Positions 41,718 through 51,494 of a stretch of DNA of 64,000 nt are shown here, piece after piece. A program made the position numbers and the translations under genes. This stretch comes from Mycobacterium sp. KBS0706 (GTDB lineage: Bacteria; Pseudomonadota; Alphaproteobacteria; DSM-16000; Inquilinaceae), in the NCBI RefSeq assembly GCF_005938675.2, contig NZ_VCCH02000034.1:1-64000 (forward strand), written 5' to 3'. The notes under the pieces are model-generated. The model did no database searches and was not told the DNA's origin. It was given only the letters and a program-made list of their open reading frames with translations. How positions within the stretch are numbered: position 1 is the first letter of the stretch; the number at the start of each line of letters is the position of its first letter.

Positions 41718-42326
41718 ATGCCATCGCCGATCGAGTTCTATTTCGACTTCGCCAGCCCCTATGGCTATCTCGGCGCCACGCGGATCGACGCGCTGGCCGC
41801 GCGGCACGGCCGCGAGGTGCGATGGAAGCCGGTGCTGCTGGGCCCGATCATGAAGCAGATCGGCACCCGGCCGATCCGCGACCTGCCGGTGCGCGGGCCC
41901 TATCTGGAACAGGATGCGGAGCGCTTCGCGGCCTTCCTCGGTGTGCCCTTCACCCTGCCGGCGCAATGGCCGATCGCGGCTTTGGCGCCGTCGCGCGCGG
42001 TGTGGTGGCTGGCCGACGACCGGCCGGCGCTGGCCCACGACCTCGCCGTCGCGCTCTACGCAGCGCATTGGGGCCGCGGCGAGGACATCGCGGCGCCCGA
42101 GGCGGTGCTGCGCATCGCCGCCGGGCTCGGACTCGACCCGGCGCAGACCGCGGCGGCGATACAGCGGCCGGAGGTCAAGGACCGGCTGCGGGCCGAGACC
42201 GAGGCGGCGGCGGCGAAAGGCGTGTTCGGCTCGCCCTTCTTCCTGCTCGACGGCGAGGGCTTCTGGGGCGCCGACCGGCTGGACCAGCTGGCATGGCGCC
42301 TCCAGGGCAGCCCGCGCTCGGGTTAG
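41718..42326 (+). CDS. DsbA-fold 2-hydroxychromene-2-carboxylate isomerase-like protein
   Basis: A 202-residue glutathione-transferase-kappa-like protein. It begins IEFYFDFASPYGYLG with Ser in place of the DsbA cysteine, has WKPVLLGPIMKQIG and ends with GVFGSPFFLLDGEGFWGADRLDQL, all typical. Relatives isomerise 2-hydroxychromene-2-carboxylate in naphthalene breakdown or act on other aromatics with glutathione. It lies 59 bases after the reductase gene and may belong to the same operon. It overlaps the convergent gene by four bases. Confidence 0.87.
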   Translation: MPSPIEFYFDFASPYGYLGATRIDALAARHGREVRWKPVLLGPIMKQIGTRPIRDLPVRGPYLEQDAERFAAFLGVPFTLPAQWPIAALAPSRAVWWLADDRPALAHDLAVALYAAHWGRGEDIAAPEAVLRIAAGLGLDPAQTAAAIQRPEVKDRLRAETEAAAAKGVFGSPFFLLDGEGFWGADRLDQLAWRLQGSPRSG

Positions 42327-43426
42327 CGAACCTTCTCCGGCTTGTAATACTCCGGCGCCCAGCCCTTGCCGGTCCAGCGGAACAGCCGGCTGCCGTCGAT
42401 CAGCAGGTCGCGCTTGCCGGCGCTGTAGCTCGGCGCCAGGCCCAGGTCGTGGGCCTTGCCGTCGGCGACCGGGGTCAGCGACTGCGAGCCTTCGGCCAGG
42501 ATCTCCCAGGGGCAGCCATTGGTGTCGCAGTGCTTGGCGTCGTTCCAGAACACGATCACGTCCGGGGTCAGCTGGCCGGGCTTCTCGTCCAGTTCCATCT
42601 CGGCGATCTGGAACGGCGCGTCGCGCCAGTTGATCACCGCCGGCGCCACCATCGGCGCATAGCGCGCCTCCAGCATCGGAATCAGCCGGTCGGGGACCGG
42701 GCTCAGCCAGCGCAGGGGCGGCGGCGGGCTCCCCGGGGTGGGCACGCTCGGCGGCGTCGCCTCGGCGGTGTCGGCGGGAGCGACCGGCGGGGCGGCGCCC
42801 GTGGCCGGCGCCGTGGACGGCGCGATCGGGGTCGGCGCGCCCGGAGTCGCTTCGACAGCCCGGCCGCCGCTGGCGAGATGGGCCACGGTCTCCACCGTCA
42901 GCCCGTCATTGGTCGAGGCCAGGTTGTACTTCTGCTGGTAGTCCTGCACCGCCGCCAGGCTGCGCTGGCCCAGGATGCCGTCGACCGTGCCCAGCCGGTA
43001 GCCCGCCCCGTTCAGGGCGCTCTGCACCGCGCCGATCTCGGCCCGGTCGAATTCGACCGTCGGGCTGTCATAGACATAGGACCCGGCGATGCGGGGCGCG
43101 CCGTCGCAGTTCTGCGGCAGGGCGTTCGCCGTGTCGACCGATGCCCCGCGGCCGTCGAAGCGGATCGCCAGGGCGGCGCCGCTGTTGCTGGTCCAGGTGA
43201 TGGTGTCGCCCACCGGCTTCGCCATGCCGGACATCAGGCAGATGCCGCCGCGGCTGGAGCGGTGCAGCAGGAAGGCGACGTTGCCGTCCTGCGTCGGCTG
43301 GACCAGAAGCCGGATCGGCGCGCCGCCGCCGGCGACATAGGTGCCGCCCTCGATGTTGGCGGCAAAAGCGGAGCCCGCCCAGCCGGCAGTCGCGGCCAGG
43401 CAGGCCAGGGCAAGGAAGGAACGCAT
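42323..43426 (-). CDS. secreted peptidoglycan-binding-like protein
   Basis: A 367-residue exported protein. The signal peptide (1-22) ends GSAFAAN. A middle domain at about 127-183 (FDRAEIGAVQSALNGAGYRLGTVD, ILGQRSLAAVQDYQQKYNL) is a PG_binding_1 repeat. A Pro/Ala-rich linker follows (about 190-240), then a C-terminal domain with Cys300 and Cys305 and a repeated Trp pattern. The N-terminal beta domain (30-120) is not recognised. No catalytic domain is seen. It is the single minus-strand gene between the isomerase and hisS. Confidence 0.78.
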   Translation of the reverse strand: MRSFLALACLAATAGWAGSAFAANIEGGTYVAGGGAPIRLLVQPTQDGNVAFLLHRSSRGGICLMSGMAKPVGDTITWTSNSGAALAIRFDGRGASVDTANALPQNCDGAPRIAGSYVYDSPTVEFDRAEIGAVQSALNGAGYRLGTVDGILGQRSLAAVQDYQQKYNLASTNDGLTVETVAHLASGGRAVEATPGAPTPIAPSTAPATGAAPPVAPADTAEATPPSVPTPGSPPPPLRWLSPVPDRLIPMLEARYAPMVAPAVINWRDAPFQIAEMELDEKPGQLTPDVIVFWNDAKHCDTNGCPWEILAEGSQSLTPVADGKAHDLGLAPSYSAGKRDLLIDGSRLFRWTGKGWAPEYYKPEKVR

Positions 43427-43555
43427 CCGGGGTTCTCCGTGTCGTCTCGGTCGCTCAGCGAAACGTCCGGGGCGCAGATCCGGTTCCGATTCCCCGCGGG
43501 TGACGGCGGCGGCGCGATCGGCTAAACCGCCACACTCCCTAGGAAGATGACCGTC

Positions 43556-44899
<1,344 letters not shown>

Positions 44900-44929
44900 T
44901 CCGGGTGAGCGCTCTGGCCTGGGAGGGCA

Positions 44930-45115
44930 CCTCTTCACCTCTCCCCAGGGGAGAGGTCGAAATCGCCCTGGCGATTTCGGGTGAGGGGGTAGCCCCGGCC
45001 CATCCGGTGTCGAGCCGATGGGAACGGTCTGATTCAACGTCCAGGCCTGCGCTACCCCCTCACCCTCCCGCCCGCTTCGCGGTCGGGCCCCTCCCTCTCC
45101 CCGAGGAGAGGGAAA
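44930..45115. repeat. REP-like intergenic palindromic repeat
   Basis: The gap between hisS and rsm22 is filled by nested inverted segments. They include CCTCTCCCC AG GGGAGAGG at about 44,938-44,957, an AAATCGCC..GGCGATTT hairpin and a GGTGAGGGGGTAG..CTACCCCCTCACC pair that spans about 45,000-45,070. It ends CCCTCTCCCCGAGGAGAGGG. This is the look of the dispersed CTCTCCCC/GGGGAGAG repeats common in GC-rich proteobacteria. Confidence 0.75.
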
Positions 45116-45150
45116 GCAAGGCTTGGCCGACCAAGCGAGGACCCTGACCC

Positions 45151-46122
45151 ATGGAGCTGCCGGCCGCCCTGCGCGTCGCGGTCGACCGGGCGCTGGAGGG
45201 CGTTGCCCTGGCCGAGCTGTCGGCCGCGGCGTCGCGGTTGTCGCAGCGCTACCGGGCCGAGCTGCGCGACGGCCGCTTCCATGTCGCGGACGACCGGGCG
45301 GTGCAGGCCTATCTCGCCACCCGGCTGCCCGCCACCTATGCCGCGATCCGCGCCTGCCTCGAGGCGATGGCCGAGCGTCGCCCGGACTTCGCCCCCGCCA
45401 GCCTGCTCGATGCCGGTGCCGGGCCGGGCACCGCGCTCTGGGCCGCGGCCGAGACCTGGCCCGGGCTTGCCGCCGCCACCCTGCTGGAGGGCAGCGCCGC
45501 CTTCCGCGACTGGGGTGCCCGGCTGGCCGGCGACGCGCTGCCGCCGGCGGATTGGCGGACCGCCGACCTGGCGAAGCCGCTGCCGGAGCTGCCGGCGCAC
45601 GACCTCGTGATCCTATCCTATGTGCTGGACGAGCTGGCGCCCGACCGGCGCGGCGCCCTGGTCGATGGGCTGTGGGCGGCCACCGGTGACCTGCTGCTGA
45701 TCATCGAGCCCGGCACCCCGGCCGGGTATCGCCGCATCCTCGACGCCCGGGCCCGGCTGATCGCCGCCGGCGGCCATGTCGTGGCGCCGTGCCCGCATGA
45801 CGGCGCCTGCCCGCTGGTCGATCCCGACTGGTGCCATTTCGCCCGGCGCGTCGCCCGCTCGCGCCTGCACCGCCAGGCCAAGGGCGGCGAGGTGCCGTGG
45901 GAGGACGAGAAGTTCGCCTATGTCGCGGTCTCGCGCCGTCCGGCCGCACCAATCATCGGCCGCGTCATCGTCCCGCCGCGTGGCGCCGGCTCCCGCATCG
46001 ACCTCAGGCTCTGCGCGCCGGAGGGGCTGGTCGAGCGCACCGTGACCAGGCGCGACGGGGCCCTGCTCAAGACGGCGCGTCGGCTGCGCTGGGGCGATGC
46101 GCTGGGCGTCGAGGACTTCTAA
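45151..46122 (+). CDS. Rsm22-family ribosomal small-subunit methyltransferase-like protein
   Basis: A 323-residue protein of the Rsm22/METTL17 type, which assists small-subunit assembly. The SAM-binding region has LLDAGAGPGTALWA (residues 85-98). A cysteine cluster (PCPHDGACPLVDPDWCHF, Cys214, Cys220 and Cys228) is where relatives bind an iron-sulfur cluster. The C-terminal beta region (GRVIVPPRGAGSRIDLRLC) is also typical. It lies downstream of hisS beyond the repeat. Confidence 0.88.
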   Translation: MELPAALRVAVDRALEGVALAELSAAASRLSQRYRAELRDGRFHVADDRAVQAYLATRLPATYAAIRACLEAMAERRPDFAPASLLDAGAGPGTALWAAAETWPGLAAATLLEGSAAFRDWGARLAGDALPPADWRTADLAKPLPELPAHDLVILSYVLDELAPDRRGALVDGLWAATGDLLLIIEPGTPAGYRRILDARARLIAAGGHVVAPCPHDGACPLVDPDWCHFARRVARSRLHRQAKGGEVPWEDEKFAYVAVSRRPAAPIIGRVIVPPRGAGSRIDLRLCAPEGLVERTVTRRDGALLKTARRLRWGDALGVEDF

Positions 46123-46138
46123 GGATCTCGATCTTGCA

Positions 46139-46154
46139 ATATCGCATGTGATAT
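46139..46154. promoter_or_regulatory. palindrome ahead of the PIN/antitoxin genes
   Basis: ATATCGCATGTGATAT is a near-perfect 16-base dyad (one mismatched pair) ending 12 bases before the PIN gene start. Antitoxins with ribbon-helix-helix folds repress their own operon at such sites, so this is the natural operator candidate. A TTGCAA-like -35 element overlaps its left side. Confidence 0.5.
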
Positions 46155-46166
46155 CTAACTCACGAT

Positions 46167-46595
46167 ATGAGATGGGTGCTCGATACGGACGTCATGGTCG
46201 CCGCAATCCGCAGCGATGTCGGCGCATCCCGCCGTCTCCTCGTCGCGTCGCTGCAGCGGCGCATCGGGCTGCTGGTCTCGGTGCCGCTTGTGATCGAATA
46301 CGAGGCGGTCTTGACGAGGCCGGAGCATCTGCAGGCATCGGGCCTGACTGCCGCGGACGTCAACGCGGTTCTGGATGCGGTCGTTGCGATTGCGGAACCG
46401 GTTCGTCTGGCCTTTCTGTGGCGGCCCGCCCTTCGTGATCCGGACGACGACATGGTTCTTGAAGTGGCCGTGAACGGCGCCGCAGACGCAGTGGTGACAT
46501 TCAACCGCCGAGATTTCGCCCAGGGAGCAAAGGCGTTTGGGCTGGCGGTCCTGACTCCCGGAGATGCCCTCCGGCGACTGGAGGAACGGAAATGA
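46167..46595 (+). CDS. PIN-domain toxin (COG1569 type)
   Basis: A 142-residue predicted ribonuclease toxin. PIN-fold acidic residues are visible: Asp6/Asp8 (VLDTDVMVAAI), Glu44 (LVIEYEAVL) and the Asp cluster in RDPDDDMVLEVA, followed by VVTFNRRDF. It would cut RNA using Mg2+ when freed from its antitoxin. The gene comes before its antitoxin, the reverse of the common order, and overlaps it by four bases. Confidence 0.87.
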   Translation: MRWVLDTDVMVAAIRSDVGASRRLLVASLQRRIGLLVSVPLVIEYEAVLTRPEHLQASGLTAADVNAVLDAVVAIAEPVRLAFLWRPALRDPDDDMVLEVAVNGAADAVVTFNRRDFAQGAKAFGLAVLTPGDALRRLEERK

Positions 46596-46858
46596 GGAAA
46601 AGCAACTTCGCTCTGCGCCTGCAGCCGTCGCTGTTGGACGAGGCGCGCAAGGTGGCCGAGACGGAAGGCGTGGCCTTGAACCAGTTCATCAACGTTGCGG
46701 TGGCGGAAAAGCTCTCGGCGCTTCGCACCGAGAGCTACTTCGCCGAGCGCGCGGCGCGGGCGGACATTCCGAAGGCGCTGGGCATCCTCGATCGTGCCGG
46801 CGTCGGCAATCCTCCAATGAAAGGCGATGCCCTGCCTCCGGGCCGGAAACGCCAATGA
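46592..46858 (+). CDS. ribbon-helix-helix antitoxin of the PIN toxin
   Basis: An 88-residue protein with an N-terminal ribbon-helix-helix (NFALRLQPSLLDEARKVAET, VALNQFINVAVAEKLSAL) and a disordered C-terminal tail expected to wrap the toxin. It overlaps the toxin stop in an ATGA junction. It probably binds the palindrome at 46,139-46,154. Confidence 0.85.
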   Translation: MRKSNFALRLQPSLLDEARKVAETEGVALNQFINVAVAEKLSALRTESYFAERAARADIPKALGILDRAGVGNPPMKGDALPPGRKRQ

Positions 46859-46872
46859 TCCGCTTGCCGTGA

Positions 46873-47184
46873 CTACCGGGCGTCCTCGACGCGCAGCAAC
46901 TCGACCACTGGCGGTGATGTCAGGATATCGCTGAAGGCATGCATCCAGCGGCCCGTCTCCTCGTCATCGCCCACCCCGCGTTCGCGGAACTGGTCGAACT
47001 GATCCAGGCTGGTCAGCTCGACCTCGAACTGCAGCGCCGCCCCGCCCTGGCCGCGGGTCAACGGCACCAGCAGCCGCGCCTTGAGCCGGTTGCGCCGGGC
47101 CGCCTCGACCTCGCGGTGGATGAAGTCGATCGCGCTCTCGCGGTTGACGGGCTGAACATCGTACGAGAAGCGGGCGATATACAT
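46873..47184 (-). CDS. small dimeric alpha-beta-barrel-like protein
   Basis: A 103-residue protein of unknown function. Its pattern MYIARFSYDVQPVNRESAIDF, a helix rich in Arg, then GGAALQFEVELTSLDQFDQF and a final PPVVELLRVED resembles NIPSNAP/ferredoxin-like dimeric barrels, a fold used by monooxygenases and stress proteins. No catalytic residues can be named. The antitoxin gene ends 14 bases away on the opposite strand. Confidence 0.65.
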   Translation of the reverse strand: MYIARFSYDVQPVNRESAIDFIHREVEAARRNRLKARLLVPLTRGQGGAALQFEVELTSLDQFDQFRERGVGDDEETGRWMHAFSDILTSPPVVELLRVEDAR

Positions 47185-47306
47185 GCCGGTCCCTCCTGGT
47201 TGCTGGGGCAGTCCTATGGGGACAACACCCTGGCTCCCGATTTCGGCTCATCGCCGTCTTCGCCATTCAAGGGCCTCCCGCGGACAGCCATCACCCCGAG
47301 GTCGGG

Positions 47307-47963
47307 TTACCGCGTCCAACCCCTGCTGACGCTCTTTGCCCCTGCCGCAGCAATGATGCCCGCCGGCGGAAAAGCATATCCACCGCGCACAGGGGTCATG
47401 CCGAGACCCTGGCACAGCCGCTCCATCGGACCGTCGACGCCCACACTGTCGATCACCAGATTAGCGACACCCAGCTCCTGCGCAGCTGCTGCAGCCACAC
47501 GGTGATAGATGTATCCAATTCCGATCCCGCCAAGCTCATCCGGAAAATCGATGAAGCCGTAGCCGAGAGACGAGCCAGGAGTCAGGTTGTCCTGATCCTG
47601 CACGTACATCCTGTGTGTGTATTCGATCGAGGCGCCACTCGGAGGCGTCAGCGTGATGGTGAAGGGGATCTCGCGTCTGTCCGCAGACTTCTCCCCTCGC
47701 TGGATCGTGACCGTGCCATATCGGCGATGACTCAGCTGATATGCCTTCGACCCCAGCTCCTTGCGCTCAAAGTTGACGTGCGACCGGGCCTGACGGCTCG
47801 GGCCCGGCAGGTCGGCGAGCGGCATCGGCGGTTCGTGATGGGTTGGCGGCGGCTCGTCTTGGGGTGCCGTCTGCTGTGTGAGTCGGGGTGCGTCCACATG
47901 GTCCGACTCCAATTCCGATGGACTGCATCCACAGGCCCGGGCCAGCCACTCGGTGAGATTCAT
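47307..47963 (-). CDS. hypothetical protein with a possible acetyltransferase-like C-terminus
   Basis: A 218-residue protein that I do not recognise. The first third is Pro-rich and disordered (APQDEPPPTHHEPPMP). The C-terminal third has a GNAT-like rhythm: GGIGIGYIYHRVAAAAAQELGV, then LVIDSVGVDGPMERLCQGLGM, like the CoA-binding helix and the lG(F/M) strand of acetyltransferases. Base composition is less GC-rich than its neighbours. The start at 47,963 gives MNLTEWLARACGC; the open frame goes further upstream without support. Confidence 0.55.
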   Translation of the reverse strand: MNLTEWLARACGCSPSELESDHVDAPRLTQQTAPQDEPPPTHHEPPMPLADLPGPSRQARSHVNFERKELGSKAYQLSHRRYGTVTIQRGEKSADRREIPFTITLTPPSGASIEYTHRMYVQDQDNLTPGSSLGYGFIDFPDELGGIGIGYIYHRVAAAAAQELGVANLVIDSVGVDGPMERLCQGLGMTPVRGGYAFPPAGIIAAAGAKSVSRGWTR

Positions 47964-48230
47964 CGATCGGACCTCTCGCAGTCGAACATCCGAGTCCAAA
48001 GCCTCAGGCCGGCGCCGCGACGCCGCCGGCGTCGCAACCCGCGGGACCAAGCCCGATCTGCGGCGGCGGCGAACGTATGCCGTATCAGGGCATCGTCAGG
48101 CAGGTCGTCCGAGTCTGAGACACGCCCCATCCTGCCGCGCCGACCGCGGGCTGCCCAATGCATCGGTGTTATGGCGCCAGCCGTCGCATGAATGTCGGCT
48201 CTGGCGCCGAATCTTGCAGCGCCCCTTGCC

Positions 48231-49898
48231 TCAATCCGCCTCCACCGCCGAGGCGTGGGAACGCAGCTCCTCGATGAACACCCGGCTGTTCTCGGCGTAG
48301 TCGACCGGCACGCTGACCAGGTGCACGCCGCCCTGGGCGTAGGCCTTCTCCAGCGTCGGCGCGAAATCCTCGGCCGACTCCACCTTCCAGCCGGTGGCGC
48401 CATAGGCCTGGGCGTAGGTCACGAAATCCGGGTTGCCGAAGGTCAGGCCCCAATCGGCGAAGCCCTGCGCCTCCTGCTTCCAGCGGATCATGCCGTAGGC
48501 GTTGTCGACCAGGATCACCACGACGAGGTTCAGCTTCAGCCGGATCGCCGTCTCCAGCTCCTGCGAGTTCATCATGAAGCCGCCGTCGCCGCACACCGCC
48601 ATCACCCGGCGGTCCGGATGCAGCATCGCCGCCACCATGGCCGAGGGCAGGCCGGCGCCCATCGTCGCCAGCGCGTTGTCCAGCAGGATGGTGTTGGCGA
48701 TGTGGGTGCGGTAGCTGCGGGCGAACCAGATCTTGTACATGCCGTTGTCGAGGGCGACGACGCCGTCCTCCGGCATCACCGCGCGCACGTCGTGGACGAT
48801 GCGCTGCGGCAGCAGCGGGAATTTCTCGCTGGTCCCGTCCGCCGCCACCTTTTCCAGGATCTTGCGGCGCAGCCCGGCAAAGGCCTCGGTCGCGGTCGGA
48901 TGCGGCCCGCCGACCGCCTCGGCGATGCGGGCCAGCGAGGCGCCGATGTCGCCCACCACCTCATGGTCCGGGAAATACACCTCGGCGATGTCGGCCGGCT
49001 GGTAGCCGACATGGATCACGGTCTGCCCCGCCTGCTCCATGATGAAGGGCGGCTTCTCGACCACGTCGTGGCCGATCGCCAGGATCACGTCGGCGCTTGT
49101 CACCGCGTCGTGCAGATAGTCGCCCTCGGACAGGGCGGCGGTGCCGATATAGAGGCCGGAATTGCCGTCGACCGCGCCCTTGCCCATCTGCGTGTTGAAG
49201 AACGGGATGCCCATCCGCCGCACGAAGTCGGACAGTGCCGGCACCAGGTGGCGGCGATTGCCGGCGGCGCCGATCATCACCAGCGGGCGCTCGGCCGCGC
49301 GCAGCATCGCGGCGGCCTTGGCCACGGCCTCGTCATTGGCCACCGGCAGCTCCAGCGGGTGCAGCGGCACCGGCCCCAGTCCGTCGGGCGCCGGGGCGGC
49401 GGCGATGTCCTCCGGCAGCTCCAGATGCACCGGGCCCGGCCGCTCCTCCTGGGCGATGCGGAAGGCGTTGCGCACCAAAGTCGGGATCGCGCCGGTGCTG
49501 ACGATCTGGCGCGACGACTTGGTCAGCGGCCGCATGGTGGCGACGATGTCGACGATCTGGAACTGCGCCTGGCGGCTCTTCAGGATCGGCTTCTGCCCGG
49601 TGATCATCACCATCGGCATGGCGCCCAGCAGGGCATAGGCCGCGCCGGTGGTCAGGTTGAGCGCGCCAGGCCCGAGCGTGGTCAGGCACACGCCGGCCTT
49701 GCCGGTCAGCCTGCCATAGGTCGCGGCCATGAAGGCGGCCGACTGCTCGTGCCGGGTGACGACGAGGTCGATGCCGGAGCGGCGGAGCGATTCGACGATG
49801 TCGAGATTCTCCTCGCCGGGCACGCCGAAGACGCGGTCCACGCCCTCATTGACCAGGGCCTCGACGAGAAGGTCGGAGCCGGTCCGTTGCGCAGCCAT
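48231..49898 (-). CDS. thiamine-diphosphate enzyme, acetolactate-synthase-like
   Basis: A 555-residue enzyme of the acetolactate synthase large-subunit superfamily. The catalytic Glu51 lies in TRHEQSAAFMAATYGRLTG. The thiamine-diphosphate site is GDGGFMMNSQELETA with VDN following. No regulatory small subunit gene is adjacent, so this is probably a catabolic or stand-alone enzyme (an alsS-type acetolactate synthase or a relative) rather than the biosynthetic IlvB. The ATG at 49,898 has GGAGAGG nine bases upstream. An in-frame extension to 50,354 lies opposite the cyclase gene and is not used. Confidence 0.88.
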   Translation of the reverse strand: MAAQRTGSDLLVEALVNEGVDRVFGVPGEENLDIVESLRRSGIDLVVTRHEQSAAFMAATYGRLTGKAGVCLTTLGPGALNLTTGAAYALLGAMPMVMITGQKPILKSRQAQFQIVDIVATMRPLTKSSRQIVSTGAIPTLVRNAFRIAQEERPGPVHLELPEDIAAAPAPDGLGPVPLHPLELPVANDEAVAKAAAMLRAAERPLVMIGAAGNRRHLVPALSDFVRRMGIPFFNTQMGKGAVDGNSGLYIGTAALSEGDYLHDAVTSADVILAIGHDVVEKPPFIMEQAGQTVIHVGYQPADIAEVYFPDHEVVGDIGASLARIAEAVGGPHPTATEAFAGLRRKILEKVAADGTSEKFPLLPQRIVHDVRAVMPEDGVVALDNGMYKIWFARSYRTHIANTILLDNALATMGAGLPSAMVAAMLHPDRRVMAVCGDGGFMMNSQELETAIRLKLNLVVVILVDNAYGMIRWKQEAQGFADWGLTFGNPDFVTYAQAYGATGWKVESAEDFAPTLEKAYAQGGVHLVSVPVDYAENSRVFIEELRSHASAVEAD

Positions 49899-50106
49899 GA
49901 TGGTCCTCTCCTGCTGGGCGGTGCGTTGTGCCCTGCAAAGATAGGCTGGAAGCGGCGCCGATGACATGATCGTGCCGCAGGGCAGACGGACACCCCGCGC
50001 AAGCACGGCATGGCCGCGGCGGTGGCCATGGCCGCCCCGGCAATGCGATGCTGTCCGCGCCAAGCGCCGCATTGACCGCGACCCGCCGAAAGGGTCTTCT
50101 CCCGCC

Positions 50107-51321
50107 ATGCAAGACGGATTGCCGCCGGACTGGGACTGCCGACCGATCGCCGAACGGCATCGTGCCGGGCTGCAGGCGCTCGGCCTCTGGCTGGTCGACG
50201 CGACGCGGCAGCCGGTGCCGCTCAAGGGCCTGTTCCCGGGCTTCTGCGAGCGGGTGGCGCAGACCATCGTCCCGGCCTGGCGGATCCATATCGGGCTCGA
50301 GGTGCTGCATCCCGAGATCAGCGGCACCATGCTGGTGTGGAGCGACGAGACCATCGAGTTCGGGGAGCGCGCCCGGCAGGGCGTGCTGCAGAGCCCGGGC
50401 TATCTCAACAGCCCGACCAAGATCGTCGACGACACCGAGCGGGCCTATCGCCGGAAGCTCGACGGCGATGTCAGCGACATGCCGCTGCTGCAGGAGCTGC
50501 AGCAGATGGGCTCCACCGATTATTTCATCACGCCACTGCCCTTCCTCGACACCAGCCGCACCCGCTTCCTGTCCTTCGCCACGCGCCAGCCGGGCGGCTT
50601 CGATGATGACGATCTGAAGGCGCTGGACACTGCATCCCGGCTGTTCAGCCCCTATGCCGAGCGCCAGGTGTGGAAGCGCATCGCGCTCGACCTGCTCGAC
50701 ACTTATGTCGGTGCCCGCACCAGCCAGCGCATCGTCGAGGGCCAGATCGAGCGCGGCGAGGTCGACTGGATCGAGGCGGCGATCTGGCTGGCCGACATGC
50801 GCGCCTTCACCCGGCGCAGCGAGACCAACGCCATCCGCGATGTGGTGGCGATGCTGAACGGCTGGTTCGGCGACATGGGCGTGGCGATCGAGGCCGAGGG
50901 CGGCGAGATCTTGAAATTCATCGGCGACGCCGTGCTGGCGATCTTCCCGGTGACGCCGGAGACCGACCGCGGCACCGCCTGCGCCGCCGCTTTGGCCGCG
51001 GCCGAGGCGTTCTGCGCCAAGGTCGACGCCACCAATGCCGAACGTGGGCTGGCCGGGCCGGATGCGGTCGATTTCGGCATCGGCCTGCATCTCGGCGAGA
51101 TCGCCTACGGCAATATCGGCGCCGCCCGGCGGCTGGACTTCACCGTGATCGGCCCGGCGGTGAACCGCGCCAGCCGGCTGGAGGAGCTGACCAAGTCCCT
51201 GCGCCGCCGGGTGCTGGTGTCCGAGCCATTCCGCGACGCCTGCGGCCGCCCGCTGCTCGACCTCGGCCGCCACGTCCTGCGCGACGTCGAAGGCACGCAC
51301 CGGATCTTTGGGATCGGGTAG
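50107..51321 (+). CDS. class III adenylate/guanylate cyclase
   Basis: A 404-residue soluble nucleotide cyclase. The C-terminal catalytic domain (about 225-400) has the metal-binding Asp residues in LADMRAFTRRSE and LKFIGDAVLAIFP, and the transition-state Asn/Arg in TVIGPAVNRASRLEEL. The N-terminal half (about 20-215) resembles a ligand-binding domain found in alphaproteobacterial cyclases (WRIHIGLEVLHPEISGTML, GGFDDDDLKALDT). The ATG at 50,107 is chosen because it removes an unlikely Arg/Pro-rich stretch; its ribosome site is weak. It is divergent from the acetolactate-synthase-like gene. Confidence 0.88.
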   Translation: MQDGLPPDWDCRPIAERHRAGLQALGLWLVDATRQPVPLKGLFPGFCERVAQTIVPAWRIHIGLEVLHPEISGTMLVWSDETIEFGERARQGVLQSPGYLNSPTKIVDDTERAYRRKLDGDVSDMPLLQELQQMGSTDYFITPLPFLDTSRTRFLSFATRQPGGFDDDDLKALDTASRLFSPYAERQVWKRIALDLLDTYVGARTSQRIVEGQIERGEVDWIEAAIWLADMRAFTRRSETNAIRDVVAMLNGWFGDMGVAIEAEGGEILKFIGDAVLAIFPVTPETDRGTACAAALAAAEAFCAKVDATNAERGLAGPDAVDFGIGLHLGEIAYGNIGAARRLDFTVIGPAVNRASRLEELTKSLRRRVLVSEPFRDACGRPLLDLGRHVLRDVEGTHRIFGIG

Positions 51322-51335
51322 AGGCAGTCCCTTGT

Positions 51336-51432
51336 CGTCATGGCGAGCCCCGAAGGGGCGTGGCCATCCAGCCTGTTGCCACCGACAGCGGCGGCTGAAG
51401 GACTGGATGGCCACGCTTCGCTCGCCATGACG
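51336..51432. repeat. 97-base palindromic repeat, intact copy
   Basis: The element begins CGTCATGGCGAG and ends with its exact complement. A second pair of arms, GTGGCCATCCAG and its complement, lies inside, so the DNA folds into one long hairpin with a loop of about 30 bases. A related but interrupted copy lies at 52,875-53,040. Such bulky palindromes are dispersed repeats, probably mobilised in trans. Confidence 0.8.
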
Positions 51433-51494
51433 GTGTTGGGACCCTTCGATCGTTCCGATAAGGTCTCGCCGACAACAGCCACAGGCCGACCCCG

